64,000 nucleotides of DNA from Kingdonia uniflora (lineage: Eukaryota > Streptophyta > Magnoliopsida > Ranunculales > Circaeasteraceae), in NCBI GenBank assembly GCA_014058105.1, contig JACGCM010000006.1, positions 310,001-374,000 of the forward strand. The letters are read 5' to 3'. The position numbers and the translations under genes are program-made. Positions 33,501 through 45,280 of the stretch are shown in pieces. The notes under the pieces are model-generated. The model saw nothing but the letters and a program-made list of their open reading frames with translations, was not told where the DNA came from and made no database searches. Each line of letters begins with the position of its first letter. Within the stretch, counting starts at the first letter, position 1.

Positions 33501-35150
33501 GAGGTTATAAAAATTAAAGATGAAGCTAGTCAGGTAACTTATCATTTGTTTGCTGGGAACTTCTTATTTTCTTCTATTTATTTTCTCATATCTTATACCA
33601 CTCTTATTATTTGTAGTCTGCTTATTTACAGACTAAAGAGAGTAAAGAAGAGGTGGAATAGAGAAAAGAGGAGGTGGTTAAAGGTAAGGATGATGATGAT
33701 GGAAATTCATAAAAAAAAAACCGACCTTGCAAAAGTAATAAAAGAAATGGCTGTTGACCAGACCAATATATGAAGTAATTTTAAACCAAACAACAGGTTT
33801 ATTACTCATTCTCATGTAATATGCACATTTATAGTTCATTTTTTTGTTTCGACATATCTGTTCTAGCTTGTTTTAATGGAGTCAAAAGTGTATTTCACCT
33901 TAAAGAAGAGGTATACACTAACTGACGAAAATATTAATGATAGAGCCTTCTCATTGGCTTGTCAAATGAACCTATTGCATGCTCACCTTGACGAGCTTCT
34001 TCCAAGAGTGTTATTCAAATTTTTTTATTCAAAGACCCATTTCCCTGAATGAGAAAAATCAGGTAGACCAAGTCTGGTCACTGGGGAAAGATAAATTATC
34101 TCCTGAAGCTATGGACTACATCACGAGTACCTATAGGAGGATAGGTGAAGAAATAATTTGCCTTAATGCTCTCTATACCTTACATCATGGTTAGACAATA
34201 AAGTATTTATATAATTTATTTCTTTTTCTCTGCCATTTATTGGGTTATCACTATCATATACTTCATTTTTTTCAAAAAACTATCATTTGTACAAGAGTCT
34301 TTACCATTTGTTTTCAAATTATCAGTCCTTTTTTCGTTGTACTTTGGTATTTATTTAAACAAAAATTGCTTTCCTTAAACTTTATTATTTATTTTGACGT
34401 TGTTTTTATTTGTATTTATGAACTTTACCATTTTTGGTTTATAATTTTGTATTGTCTTTTTTCTTTTCAGGTCATTAATATTTATATTAAAGCCATGATT
34501 CAATATTTTGATGCACAACATCGTGCCCGCCCAGCTAAAGAAAAAATTGTGCTGGCGGATGCCTATTCCTGTCAATATATAGGCAGGGCTTTCAGTATCT
34601 GGACTTGTATTATGTCCTCTCCAGCTGGAACGGAATTGAAGAAGAAATTTATTTGGGAACAAATTACATCAATGGAATGGGATCCTATAGTTTCTTATTG
34701 CTTCCATCGAGAAGATTTGAAAGTGATCAATTCGAAATTAATACTCATTCCCTAGAATCTCAATGATGACTACTGGGTCTTTTGTGCTACATCCTTTAAG
34801 GGAAGAAAAATATGCATCTACGATTCACTGGTAGACACAAAAATTAGAAATGCACAGAAGAAAAGGAAGTTATCTCCTGCACACCAGCGTATTAAAGGTC
34901 AGCTATCAACGATCCTCCCAAAAATGTTGATGTAGATAGATTTTGCTGATCGCAGTAGTCCACCTACTGGTTCAGAGGTAAAGAGTTATAGTCTAAACTC
35001 CAAATAGACAACTCATTTAGGTAAATGTCCAATGCAGCCAAATAGTACTGACTGCGGGATCAATATGCTTGTCTTTATGGACAATATCCTAAGGGGGATA
35101 AAATTTCTAGATCTAATAGACGGTGATGAATGTTGTTACACAATTGCATG
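30590..35150 (+). pseudogene. ULP-like C48 cysteine protease gene of the MULE, multi-exon and broken
   Basis: Exon-like blocks separated by AT-rich introns: an N-terminal domain (30617-31050, 31239-31393, on to about 31700) with the pattern of plant ULP-MULE proteins (Y-V-D-L-V-D-D-L-x-x-F-N-R-F-S-W-G, later W-x-F-L-F-x-P). Lys/Glu-rich linker exons lie at 32250-33140 and 33480-33770, and a further block at 33870-34190. The protease domain is at 34480-35150, with I-C-I-Y-D-S-L (catalytic Asp) and Q-P-N-S-T-D-C-G (Gln and Cys present). The usual His-Trp pair reads Tyr-Trp (D-D-Y-W-V). In-frame stops occur at about 34753, 34935 and 35005. ULP proteases cleave SUMO from targets; the role in MULEs is not known to me. 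Confidence 0.7.
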
Positions 35151-35454
35151 AACATGTGTAGATAGATGTATTCTATTAAAAATAACTATATCTACTACCA
35201 GAACGGGTTCTTTACAGCCTGATTAAAAGTAAAATTGGTTCAACTTTACAATGAGATGAACGTCACTCCTATCTACTACTACTCCCTCTAGACACTCTAG
35301 TTCTATCTATCTATCTCTCTCTCACCCATAAGGTATCATTAGCAATCATGGTTGTTGTTGATTGAGCTTCCTCAAATAAATTCTTTAAAATAATTTATTT
35401 GGATTGATTGCAACTTTTGGATATTTAGTAAAGCCTCCTACAGCTGAAAACTAA
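35151..35454. other. Spacer between ULP-like gene and kinase fragment
   Basis: Contains a TCTA/TCTC microsatellite (about 35300-35330). The 3' edge of the kinase fragment ends at a probable exon-intron boundary near 35510, so part of this is intron. No coding. Confidence 0.4.
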
Positions 35455-36600
35455 CTAAGACAACAAGCGTGGAAGTGAAGGCATAAGAAATTTAGGCTCA
35501 CCACTGAAGGGATATTGATAGAGAACAATACCCAGGCCATCAACAAGTGTTTTGAAGTTGAGTATGCTAACAGTTAAAGTAAGTGCATCATCAAAGAAGT
35601 TGCGAAGTGCTGGCACGATTGGAGAAACATCTGCATCAACTGACAGAAAATCCAAAGCATACTAATCCTGGGCCATGGTTTCATAGTCCCGATTAACCAT
35701 TTGAACAATGTGGCCAATAATAGCAAACCTTGCTTCTTCTAGTATTTCGCTCATCATCCCAAAATCATGAAAAGCAAGCTTCCCCTCCGGTGTTGCCAAG
35801 AGATTACCAGGATGAGGGCCAACATGAAAAAAATCCAAATTCACGAAGTTTCCTAAGACTGCATTGGATGCCTGTGTTTACCAAATCCAAAACCTTTAAT
35901 CCCTGTTTCTCAATGGCTTCCTGTTCCTTTAGTTTGACACCATTCACCCACTCCATTGTCAATACTTTCACACTTGTATAATCCCAGAAGATATCTGGTA
36001 CAAGGACATCATCTTTGTCGGCATATAACTTTTAAAACCACCGTGCATTCTGCCCCTCTTGCATAGACCTGTTAAAATCAAAATCTAAACTCAAGAAACC
36101 AAAATATCTTCTTAAGTAAATGTCAACCACAAATCAACAGCAAATCAAATTTGAAAGAAAGGAGCCCTTGCTTAGTGCCTGAATTCTGCTTTGTTCAATA
36201 GTAGATAGAAAATAAATCATTCATGCTTTAGATAAGAAGAATATACCATTAATTATAAAACTAACCTGTACGCAGTTGAGCTCCTGATAGACTCTACGTG
36301 CGAATTCATCAATAAGAGCAACGATATCACTGGTGATTATGTCAATGTTTTTTATTTATGAATATTCCCAAATTCCTTATTAAGTAAAAGTCCAGTCCAA
36401 TGGCTTCTTCGATACGAGGTCTTTGCACCTTCACGGCAACATACTGTCCATAATACTTTAATCGGGATTTATAAACTTGTCCTAAACTGGCTGCTGCAAC
36501 CGAAGATGGAGTTATAGAGGAGTAAATGGTGTCAAGAGACAGTCCCAACTTTTTCTTGATGTATGAAAATGCCTCTACATCTGGAAATGTCGGCAAAGCA

Positions 36601-37948
36601 TCCTGTTCATTTAAAGATAGAGTGAGAGTTAAATAAACATCTGCACTACTAAATAGTTAAAACAGTAATTCTGAAGGAACAAAGCTGAAGGAATTAATAC
36701 CATTCACCACTAAGCACCAAATAAAAAACAAGGGAATTCAAAAAATCAATACTATTTGTTTCTCGCTACTTAAGATGATATCCCTATAGTCTGTGCAAAG
36801 TGCTATGCTAAGTAAGATCACATACATAGAAAAATCATTTAAATTTTGGGTACATTAAGTCATTATTATTTCTCAACACTCTACAGAACTTTAATAATTC
36901 TTACAAGGGTAAAATAAATCAGATCCAAATATGCTATTGATAGAAACATCAGCATGACCAGAATTCAACAAATATCTTAATCAAGTAAAGTTGGCAAGTT
37001 ACAAATGCTGATCTTAAACCCTATCGTCAGGTCAACAGTTCCTCCTAAACCTAAAGCTTGGATCAAATGTTGAAAACCAAAAATATGATTGTTTTAAGTC
37101 CAACAATCATAATTTAATAAGTTAAGAGAGTACATGCTCTAGCTCACTGTCAATTTGCCAATATTATTAAAATGGTATTGGGGATGATCCACTTGACTCT
37201 CAATAAGCTTCTCCACAATTTGGAGATATTATGCTTTCTATGAAACTCTTCATATCTAGTGGAATGAAGCGACAACAGATAAGTTAGAACTCCTTTGAGC
37301 CTCTTATGTTGAAGTAAAATGAAGTTATCTTGGAACTTTGATGATTATTGACTGAGAGTTACTTTTTTATTGTATTTGTAGCTCATGCTTTTTTTTATTC
37401 GATGTATAAAGTTTAAAATTCCGTACAACGATACTAATAGGTGCAACACATCTAACCTCATTGAGAAGTCCTCAGTAGAACCCTTCGAACCATTGGTTTT
37501 TTATTAGAAAAATCATTATTGAGCTTCAAATATTCATTGTGCCCCTGATGTACATTCATTTTCATGGGAAAATGCATGTGCCATGAGATTAGAAATTACA
37601 CAATCCAAGTTAAAGTAAATTCTGTCAAATTGGATGTCGGGGAACAGAAACTGACACCTTATCTCTTCTTCGTTACAACTATACCATCCTTCTCACTACG
37701 CTAAAGTAATAAAGTTTAGTAGCTGTGAACAATTGGATGAAATGTTTAAGAAGAGTCATGGGAGTATGTCAGAGTGTTTGTAGGAAGAGAGTTACTTTAA
37801 ATGATCATGGCTAGGTATTGCTCCTTGCTTGAGGAGTAAAAGAAAGTTGCTGACATCTTTATTCCTAAAGTAACAACCTTTGCAACTTCCATCTCTGTTG
37901 CCTACTGCTATTAAAAATCTCAGCAAACTGGCTCCCTCCAGCTATTCT
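36601..37948. other. Intron of the ABC1K fragment, left of the solo LTR
   Basis: AT-rich. Acceptor AACAG abuts the exon at 36600. No other feature recognised. Confidence 0.5.
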
Positions 37949-38124
37949 TGTCACGCCCCAAAATCTAATTATCGGTAGCTAGACCAATTACTGAGATTCT
38001 AGGATGTGCAGGTCGGGGAATCCAACTGATTCGCCCCCACAAACGACCGAGCCATAGACAAGTTCAGACTTAGTCATTCACTATAGCAATATCATTAGAG
38101 TAAAAAGAATAAAGCGGAAGCAAA

Positions 38125-38164
<40 letters not shown>

Positions 38165-40484
38165 ACTGAAAATGTAAATTCAATATCTCGAAATACTATA
38201 CAGCGTCAAAAGCTGAGATCATACAAGAACACTAATACAAGAAGAAACTGCCATAGCAAAATTGTTCCAACCCAGCTGAAGCTCTCAGCTAAACCAACAA
38301 CTACCATACCTCTGAAAGGGGGGAAATAGCGGGAGTGAGCAAAACCACGGCTCACTAATAACCCAACACAGCTAAATAACTTACTAATAAAGCTAGAACA
38401 GAGAAAGAGGGAGAGGTGAATAAGATAAGGATGATTAAAAACATGGTAATATAAGTACAGAATAAGGGGAAAGGAATAGTAATAAAAAAGTACTGTGATA
38501 TGATATGATGTAATGCGATGACGTGATGACCTGATATGATATGGTGATGGCATGATTCTGGAATTGTCCTAATGTAGATGTTTATGATGTTATGAAACTA
38601 AGAACTAGACTCTATAAATTAATATATATTGGGCTGATCAGCCGCTAATGTAATATATAGCCTTAAAGAGATCTCAATTGGATACAATGGTTACGATTAG
38701 TAGTAAACTCGACCGCTCTCAAGGATTGATCACTTCATCAGAGTGTTCCAGGCTTTGCAGCTCACGGAGCCAACGTTCGAACTTTATTTTACTTGTTCCG
38801 AGGACTTTCAACCTCACGGAGGATAAGACGAGTGCCCGAGGAAGCTATCTCATACCATCCCACACTCCCGAAGGGTAATAGATATAATAGTGTCCAGCCC
38901 GAACTTTACCTAATTATTTCAACCCGATGTAGGAATCCTAAGACCTATTGAGAGTTAGCCGATGTAGAGCTTTGTTATGTATCCGACCCCATTAAGTTAA
39001 AAGAATACCAAACCCACTGAAGAAAATGGATCCCAAGGATCAAGATACCACAGCCGCCAACCCGGCCAACACACACATAGGATACCCACCCTGCCTCTGA
39101 GAATGGTAAACAATCCTAACACAACAGCCCCAACATGGCCAGCACACGCCTAGGATAACCACCTACCTCAGAGGATGGTAAACAATCCTAACACAGGTGC
39201 AATAGTGACTAATTAACCAGTCACAACATCCAAACAATGTCAGTCTCTACAAGACTGAAACATAGTGCTCAAGGACAAGTCACGAGAATATCACACAAAA
39301 TGCACAACTCCCAAAAGGTCAAGGACAACCGCGCACTACATGTCTAACAATAGGAAATGCCAAATACTGAAACAACAACTACAACAGAAGGAACAATATA
39401 GTCTAAAACCAATTCACAAACGCCTCAATGCCAAATGCATAACTCTAACTAACACAGGTTAAACTAGTAAAGTAATTTAGCAATGAAAGGACACTCGCCT
39501 AATAAAGGATAATCCACAAATCCAAAATCGATAGGGCAATCCCCCTCAACACCACAGGAAATAACAATCGCACCAACCTCACAACCCAATACCTGCAACA
39601 AGCACAACAACTACAAAATCTACAATTCAACAAAATCCCCAAACACCAAACCCTAGAATCAACTCAACAAGGGTTACCACCAAAACCCAAATCGAATTAA
39701 TATCAAGGAAGATGGAAGGGAATTACTCACCGAAGAAAGTGCAACTGAGCTCAGAAATGAATCGCGACGAATCGGCGAGAATTGGATGAGAGGATTCAAT
39801 TTGGGAGAGAGAGTGAGAAAGTGATGAGAGAGAGAGTGATGAGTGAGAGAGAGAATGGGAAAGAAATGGGTAATAAAACCCTAAAATGACCACGCTCATC
39901 TTGAGAAAGATCAACGACCAAGATCACGAAGAAAAGACCCAAACTGGTCGTCAAAACACGCCTCTAATCGAATAGAATATATTTTTATTCAAACAAAATG
40001 AAACAGGTAGAAGCATGTTTGAACAGAATAAAGGCTGTTCAAAGAAAATGAACCAGGATAAAACTTATTCGAACAAAAAAGGGCTTGTTCGAATAAAATG
40101 AAGCTGGAAGAAATTTATTCAAACAGAAACAAGTCTAGAACTCCAAAAACAAAAGATTCCCTCCAACGAAAATTGGAGAAACCTAAAAGAGAAAACCTAA
40201 CACTGATCTGCCCCTGATCACCCACCACACCACAATAATAACAAACAATAACAACAATAACAACAACAGCAACACCAAGCCAACCACAGGCTCCCAAAAC
40301 CTCAACTCAACCTCCTCCGCCCAATAACCACCGAAGCCGCCGAAACACATAAAATGAAGAAAGAAGAATTCAAAGCCCTGATAAATGCGATATGATGCAG
40401 ATGCATGATGAATGGTAATATGATACATAATAGGAAGATAATAATAAACTAAAATAATAATAGTAATAAATTTGGGTCACTGCA
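37949..40484. mobile_element. Candidate solo LTR (about 2.5 kb), chromovirus Tekay-like
   Basis: Begins TGTCACGCCCC and ends GGGTCACTGCA, an inverted TG…CA pair with an extended GTCAC/GTGAC-like terminal match, as in long LTRs of Tekay-type chromoviruses. Flanking 5-mers are ATTCT (37944-37948) and ATTTT (40485-40489), a duplication with one change. No coding inside. A (TA)n run is at about 38131-38160, and two short CACCTACC/GGATGGTAAACAATCC repeats are near 39100-39190. It sits in the long intron of the ABC1K fragment. A gene-less LARD is the alternative. Confidence 0.5.
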
Positions 40485-40800
40485 ATTTTTTAACCTGGTA
40501 ATGCCCACCTAACTTGTGGCTGTGTGTCTGGCTCCATCCGCCTTTTGGGTTGGCCCACAGAGACAACTATTCTTAAAGTATGTATATTTGGTATGTGGAA
40601 GATGGAACAGATACTTTCTTAGTTCAGTTGGCAAGAACACAACAGTAGTAAAGAAAAAGGGAGTTCAACTCTCATCGCAAGTAAATATTTTTAACTCTTT
40701 ACCCAATATATAAAATGGTTTTTTCTTCCCGGATTTTTTAAGGGCCCTATTTTAGTTCCCCACACAGGGCCCCTTAACACTAGTATCGGCCATGCCACTT
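40485..40800 (+). other. tRNA-like segment with GGGCCC arm, possible decayed hAT/SINE relative
   Basis: 40617-40690 reads T-A-G-T-T-C-A-G-T-T-G-G (A-box-like) and G-A-G-T-T-C-A-A-C-T-C (B-box-like) with spacing close to a tRNA. A GGGCCCTATTTT…GGGCCCC pair follows at 40740-40785, like the arms of the hAT-type MITE at 28573. No clear terminal repeats or TSD were found, and it does not fold as a tRNA by eye. Confidence 0.35.
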
Positions 40801-41644
40801 CTTCTTGCCATACGATTCTCATTGCGCAAGGGGATTCATCAAGCATTTTATTATCCTTCTTTGCATAGGGGTATATAAAGAGTAAGATATGGTGACCCGT
40901 GGTTGGTTTAGTTGTAACTCAATGAGCTTGACATTGATGTTGGCTGCAGCATGGACCAATGTGTGATAATATTTGGCATAATTATTATCCTCTCCATGTG
41001 AAAATGGGCTATACTCAGGTTTAGAAGATATTCAATGTTTTCCCCAAGCCACTGACAATATTAACCATTATGTATTCTCAAAATTGGTTTATTTTATGGA
41101 GGTTTTTGGGATCAAAGTTGCACTCTTGCAGGAACTAAAGGTCTAAACAGGCTGATGCTCCGACAGAACAAGATTAGATATTGCATACGGTGTGAGTGAT
41201 GTCAGCCAAGTCTATGAGAGACTTATTTTCATGGTGTATGCCTACACAGTATGCAACATTGGAAGTTTTCATTAGGTAGAGAGCTTCGTTTATCAATGAC
41301 ACTTCTACCTATTGTAGAGAATTTTATAGATGCAAAATCACCTGGATTACGACTGACTACAGTATCCGTGAAAGACAGCTTAGTTAACTGACGCATTAAG
41401 CAACATACTACTGCTTGCTGCGAAGGGAAAAATATGCTTAGTAATGTTCTTAGTATGAAATTTTACCTAACATGTTGATCATAATTATAGATAATGTGTT
41501 GGAGTTTACTCTCTTCTAAACTTTGGCTAACTCATTTGAAGTGGAATCTAACCAAAACAATCACTCACATTGGAGTATCCAACATATGTAATATTTTCAT
41601 AATTTCTATTTGCATTGAATACAAAAATGAGTAACTTACTTAAA
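40801..41644. other. Intron of the ABC1K fragment, right of the solo LTR
   Basis: No coding recognised. The donor GTAAGT (minus) lies at about 41645-41640 next to the exon. Confidence 0.5.
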
Positions 41645-41812
41645 GTTCTGAAGGCTCCTCGAGGTACTCAATAGGGCAGAGATCGGGGTGTGTGGACAAA
41701 CTTTTCCCTAATTTGACAGAGGTTGGTCCTAATCTAGTGAAAATCTTCCTGAACTCAATGGCTCGTATGCGCTTGTTGACGTCAATCTGGCCTTTTTTTC
41801 ATCCTAGAACAG

Positions 41813-43140
41813 TTTAAAAGAAAAACCACCCAGACTTGTCAAAATCTCTACAGTCCTACGTACTACCTAATAATATTAAAGATAACAAATGAAAATATGA
41901 AAGTGACTAAGTGACTAAGTAAAAATTTCTTTTTTTCTACCTGATTCTAAGCTTTAATTATAATATTTATATCCTTAAAAAAGAAATAAAAGAAAACAAT
42001 ACGATTAATACATACATAGAATGATACAACCTTTTAAAAAGAACACAAAGAACAAAAGAACAAAAATCAAACGACCTCAAAGCCTACATATCATTACTCT
42101 AAATCACACCCCTGTATCAAATCTTGAACTATACAAAATGGTGTAAAGCATGTGTGGTGCTGGATGGTCTGAATCGTGGCTTTCATAAGCTGGGAATTGG
42201 GCAAACTAAAGGCAATAATGGCCATCTATAGGAAAACCTATAAATGGCACAAAGAATATGCAGAGAAAGCCTTGCAGAACATTGGACTTCTGATATCATG
42301 TGCATACAGTACTTTATTTTACAATCAGAAATCTATAGTTGTGCAATCTCGGTGAATGTTATGCAAGAAACTTTACTTACATCTAGTCAATTTAATTAAA
42401 AAAAAGCAAGTGTCACTGTAGCAGACAATATAAGGTCGTTGTCTAAATCAACCACAGGGGTTAAGATAGATGCACAAGATAATGTAATGTGGAAGAGTAA
42501 ATTGTTTAGTATGTAATACGAACCAATGTATAGTAAAAGTTTAAGTGTAATAAGTAATTATGATACAAGACACACTTTTTGACACATGATATATTGCTCA
42601 ATCTGACATAGTATACCTGGTTCACTGACATAGATAGTTTACCTAGTGCGCTCGGGCCCAGCAGCTTCACAAAGCTCATTCCTATTTAAAAATAAATGGT
42701 ACAATAAGTTAACATGATAGAATGAAGTAATACAGCACGAGCATACCGAGAAAGTAAATAGAAGATTATATTCATTTGTTGTGCGTTTAACTATGAAAAT
42801 TAACTATCACTGGGAGAATGTGTGCTAGACAGTCTTACAATTCTAAAAGTTTACCAAGTGCTGCACAACCCTCAACAACCAACAGAATGTGCTAATGAGT
42901 TTGAAGGGATTAGTGTGGATGATAAAGTAGCGATTATGGGGAAATCAAAATCCAAATAAGCAAACCCCTTAAACTGAAACCTATTGAAGCAAACCCTTAA
43001 ATAAAAATCAATAGAAGTAACCCCATATAATTTAAAAACCCTATAACTTGAAAACCTATAATTAAAAACCATAAGTGCTTACCCAAAACCCCCAATTTCA
43101 TAAAATAAATTAAATTGGAACCCTAACTATGACTTTATCA
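41813..43140. other. AT-rich region upstream of the ABC1K exon
   Basis: Probably intron or captured 5' sequence (minus sense). An acceptor TAG precedes the first recognised exon. I could not identify upstream ABC1K exons. Confidence 0.35.
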
Positions 43141-43556
43141 AATATAAATTTGATTGTTGCTTCGAGAAGAAGAAGAAAAGGTAAAGGAAGATACCATTGA
43201 TTGCAGAGGAGTGTGAGAACAACCAAAATCCACCAACGAGACAAAATGAGAATTTGGAGAGAAACGTGGGGGAACAGGAGGCTATCCTTAACAGATACGT
43301 TATTAAATCATGGGAGATAAGAGATTTGTGGGGGGGGGGAAATCTCTGAGAAAGAGAGGGAAGCTTTTGGCGGGGGAATTTGGGAGAGAGACGTAAAAAA
43401 CTATGAAAGTATTTCGGGAGTCTAATTTTAATAAAACAATAGCGCAACATACTTGGAGATATGGCAATGGACTTGGACTGTTACAAACATACAATATTCA
43501 TAGTTTGCTGCCAAAAGCTATATGTGCATGTTGCCAAAGGCCCTTTTTTTTGTAGT
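43141..43556 (-). mobile_element. CACTA-type terminus with UTR-like sequence
   Basis: In minus sense the segment begins CACTACAAAAAAAAGGGCC at 43556, the classic plant CACTA terminus, and continues through a TTGGCA repeat. A CT-rich leader-like stretch (43400-43300, with a C-run at 43330-43338) leads to an ATGGTATC near 43195. The opposite terminus was not found. The element may have carried the ABC1K fragment, which lies downstream on the same strand. Confidence 0.5.
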
Positions 43557-43639
43557 GAACATTTATCATTATAATCGATTCTTACTATCTTTTCAAAGAA
43601 TTTGTTCTTTTGTTCATGTCTTGTCAAGTCGTTCTGAGA

Positions 43640-44170
43640 CAAAAATATTATTTGTCATTTGTTATATATGATATCTCATTTGTTATCTTTGATTTGTCAT
43701 TCGTTATATATTATTTGTCATTCTTCATCTATGATTTGGTATTCGTTATATATTATTTTTTATTCTTCATCTATGATTTGGCATTCGCTATATATGATTT
43801 GTAAAATATGAACCAACAATTGATCTATTTATTAACTATGATTTCTCATTTGTTAACTATGATTTCTCATTTGTTATCTGAGATTTGTCATTTATTATCT
43901 GATATTGTCATTTGTTATCTGAGATTTGTTATTTTCTATATAAGATTTCTCATTTGTTATATATGATTTCTCATTTGTTATCTGAGATTTGTCATTTGTT
44001 ATATATGATTTATTATTTGTTATATAAGATTTCTCATTTGTTATATATGATTTCTCATTTGTTATCTGAGATTTGTCATTTGTTATATATGATTTGTCAT
44101 TTGTTATATATGATTTACATTTGTTATCTTTGATTTTTCATCTGCTATATATGATTTGTCATTTATTATA
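43640..44170. repeat. 21-bp minisatellite with 84-bp higher-order period
   Basis: Units of the form GATTTCTCATTTGTTATATAT, period 21. In the right half, four variant units ending -ATATAT, -ATATAA, -ATATAT and -ATCTGA recur in the same order, giving an 84-bp super-period. Each unit contains the CATTTGTTAT motif that is scattered through the MULE. Confidence 0.85.
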
Positions 44171-44299
44171 CTCCATTTATCATCATCTTCATCTTCAGCA
44201 TGCTAAGATTATATTTCTTTAGTTCAAAATTGCAATACTCATTGGGCACATAGAAAGAAAAATTTATTCGCTCGAATATTGTTACAGATCACAGTTTGT

Positions 44300-44731
44300 A
44301 TTGCATAAATGTATATCAGTTTACGCACTCAGAGGTGGTAGTGGTGGTCGATCTCCCCTACCACCTCTACCGTCTCCTCCTCCGTAACCCCCACCACCAC
44401 CACAATTTCTTCCTCAGATTCTTCTTAGGGTACTGGCAATACATCATCAGATGTACACCAGCCGCTTCATCTACCATAGTAACAGCATCCTCTGCCAGAA
44501 GACGCAGACTGCCCCTCCTCCCCTGCTCCGACATTACCATATAGTGAAAGTGGAGCATTTAATAATAATCATCATCCGCCTCTTCCACCTCTTCATATGT
44601 CATCCCATAAAAGGTAGGATGTACTGGAATAGGAGTAGGAAGTTCAAGGGTCTGGGTCCAAAAGTTTTGAAGCCGTAGCTCTTACAACTTGGCAAGGACC
44701 CTAGCCTCATATGCTTGACGTCTGGTGGTCA
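44300..44731 (-). pseudogene. Small accessory ORF of the MULE, unknown, broken
   Basis: Minus-strand ATG at 44731 opens a 17-codon reading (…T-T-R-R-Q-A-Y-E-A-R…). After one stop, the same frame continues for 40 codons ending in an acidic tail (E-E-V-E-E-A-D-D-D-Y-Y), then past another stop into an Arg/Trp-rich stretch from GGT/GGA repeats. The frame is held across two stops, suggesting a decayed gene. No family recognised. Confidence 0.35.
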
Positions 44732-45122
44732 CCATCTTCTTCACAGAACTGTTACAGAGGAATTAGTTGCAAAAGTTTAAAATAAAGGAAGTTCATGCCG
44801 AATAAACCACAACAGTATTTATGCCATACAACTGCAAACCACAGTAGTATTTAATGTTGAGTTCCAAATTCCCAATGTTAGAATGAATTCAAATACAACA
44901 ATCTTGACCAAACCCATTGGAAATGAAGGAACATTGGAAATAATCCCCGGGTGCTGAATGTAATATCTGTGTAGTTGAATTTATTTATCATTTAATGAAA
45001 TATATGTTATCCATCAATTAGCCGTTTGTCCTTTGTTTTAGCGTGTTTGTCATTTGCCATTTTATGTCAATATATTATTAAAATGTTTTCATTTACTATA
45101 TATTATTTATCATTCGATTTCT

Positions 45123-45280
45123 TTACGAAACTTCAATCAGCTATCGAAGACATTGGAAATAGGATGGCTGCCAGTCTTACAACCATAGATTCGAATCTTA
45201 AGCACATTGTTGACATAGTTGAATCGCTAGAGGGGAGGTTAGATCTAATAGAGGAAAGGTTGTCCAGTCTTGAACCATAG
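45123..45280 (+). pseudogene. Coiled-coil exon fragment of the MULE
   Basis: Reads K-L-Q-S-A-I-E-D-I-G-N-R-M, then D-S-N-L-K-H-I-V-D-I-V-E-S-L-E-G-R-L-D-L-I-E-E-R-L to TAG, with regular hydrophobic spacing (i, i+3/4) typical of a short coiled coil. An AG acceptor-like site precedes it and an AT-rich CATTTG-bearing intron lies upstream. Likely the last exon of a small gene; the earlier exons were not identified. Confidence 0.4.

Larger units (their letters stand above)
35455..41812 (-). pseudogene. ABC1K: ABC1 (UbiB-like) atypical kinase gene fragment, plastid ABC1K type
   Basis: Minus-strand exons: 41812-41645 (R-K-I-F-T-R-L-G-P, H-P-D-L-C-P), 36600-36266 (S-S-V-A-A-A-S-L-G-Q-V-Y-K; V-A-V-K-V-Q-R-P), and about 36060-35510 (V-L-T-M-E-W-V ... 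P-H-P-G-N-L-L-A-T, D-F-G-M-M). The A-A-A-S-x-G-Q-V motif and VAVKVQRP Lys define the ABC1 kinase family. The sequence is close to plant chloroplast ABC1K proteins (ABC1K3-like by my memory), which control plastoglobule prenyl-lipid metabolism. Breaks: a stop at the end of the first exon, a frameshift after F-I-N-K, a stop in W-F-*-K, a frameshift before the catalytic loop, a changed loop (H-V-G-P-H-P-G-N for HADPHPGN) and a stop before Y-A-L. The C-terminal third is absent after Y-Q-Y-P-F. Confidence 0.85.

Noticed and set aside
38131..38160. (TA)n run as a signal or origin
   Set aside because: Simple microsatellite; similar runs occur at 2643-2660 and 20870-20881 without a common context.
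38678..39462. Two plus-strand ORFs in the solo LTR candidate
   Set aside because: Short, no recognised motif, inside an LTR-like unit with repeated non-coding blocks.
40617..40690. Functional tRNA gene
   Set aside because: A-box and B-box-like strings are present but no acceptor stem or cloverleaf can be formed by eye, and GGGCCC arms flank it as in a mobile element.
43912..44133. 73-codon hydrophobic ORF with 7-residue repeats
   Set aside because: It is the translation of the 21-bp minisatellite; any frame of a period-21 repeat without stops gives this. No promoter or start context.
43640..44170. CRISPR-like array
   Set aside because: Units are contiguous with no unique spacers, and the context is a plant nuclear genome; it is a minisatellite.
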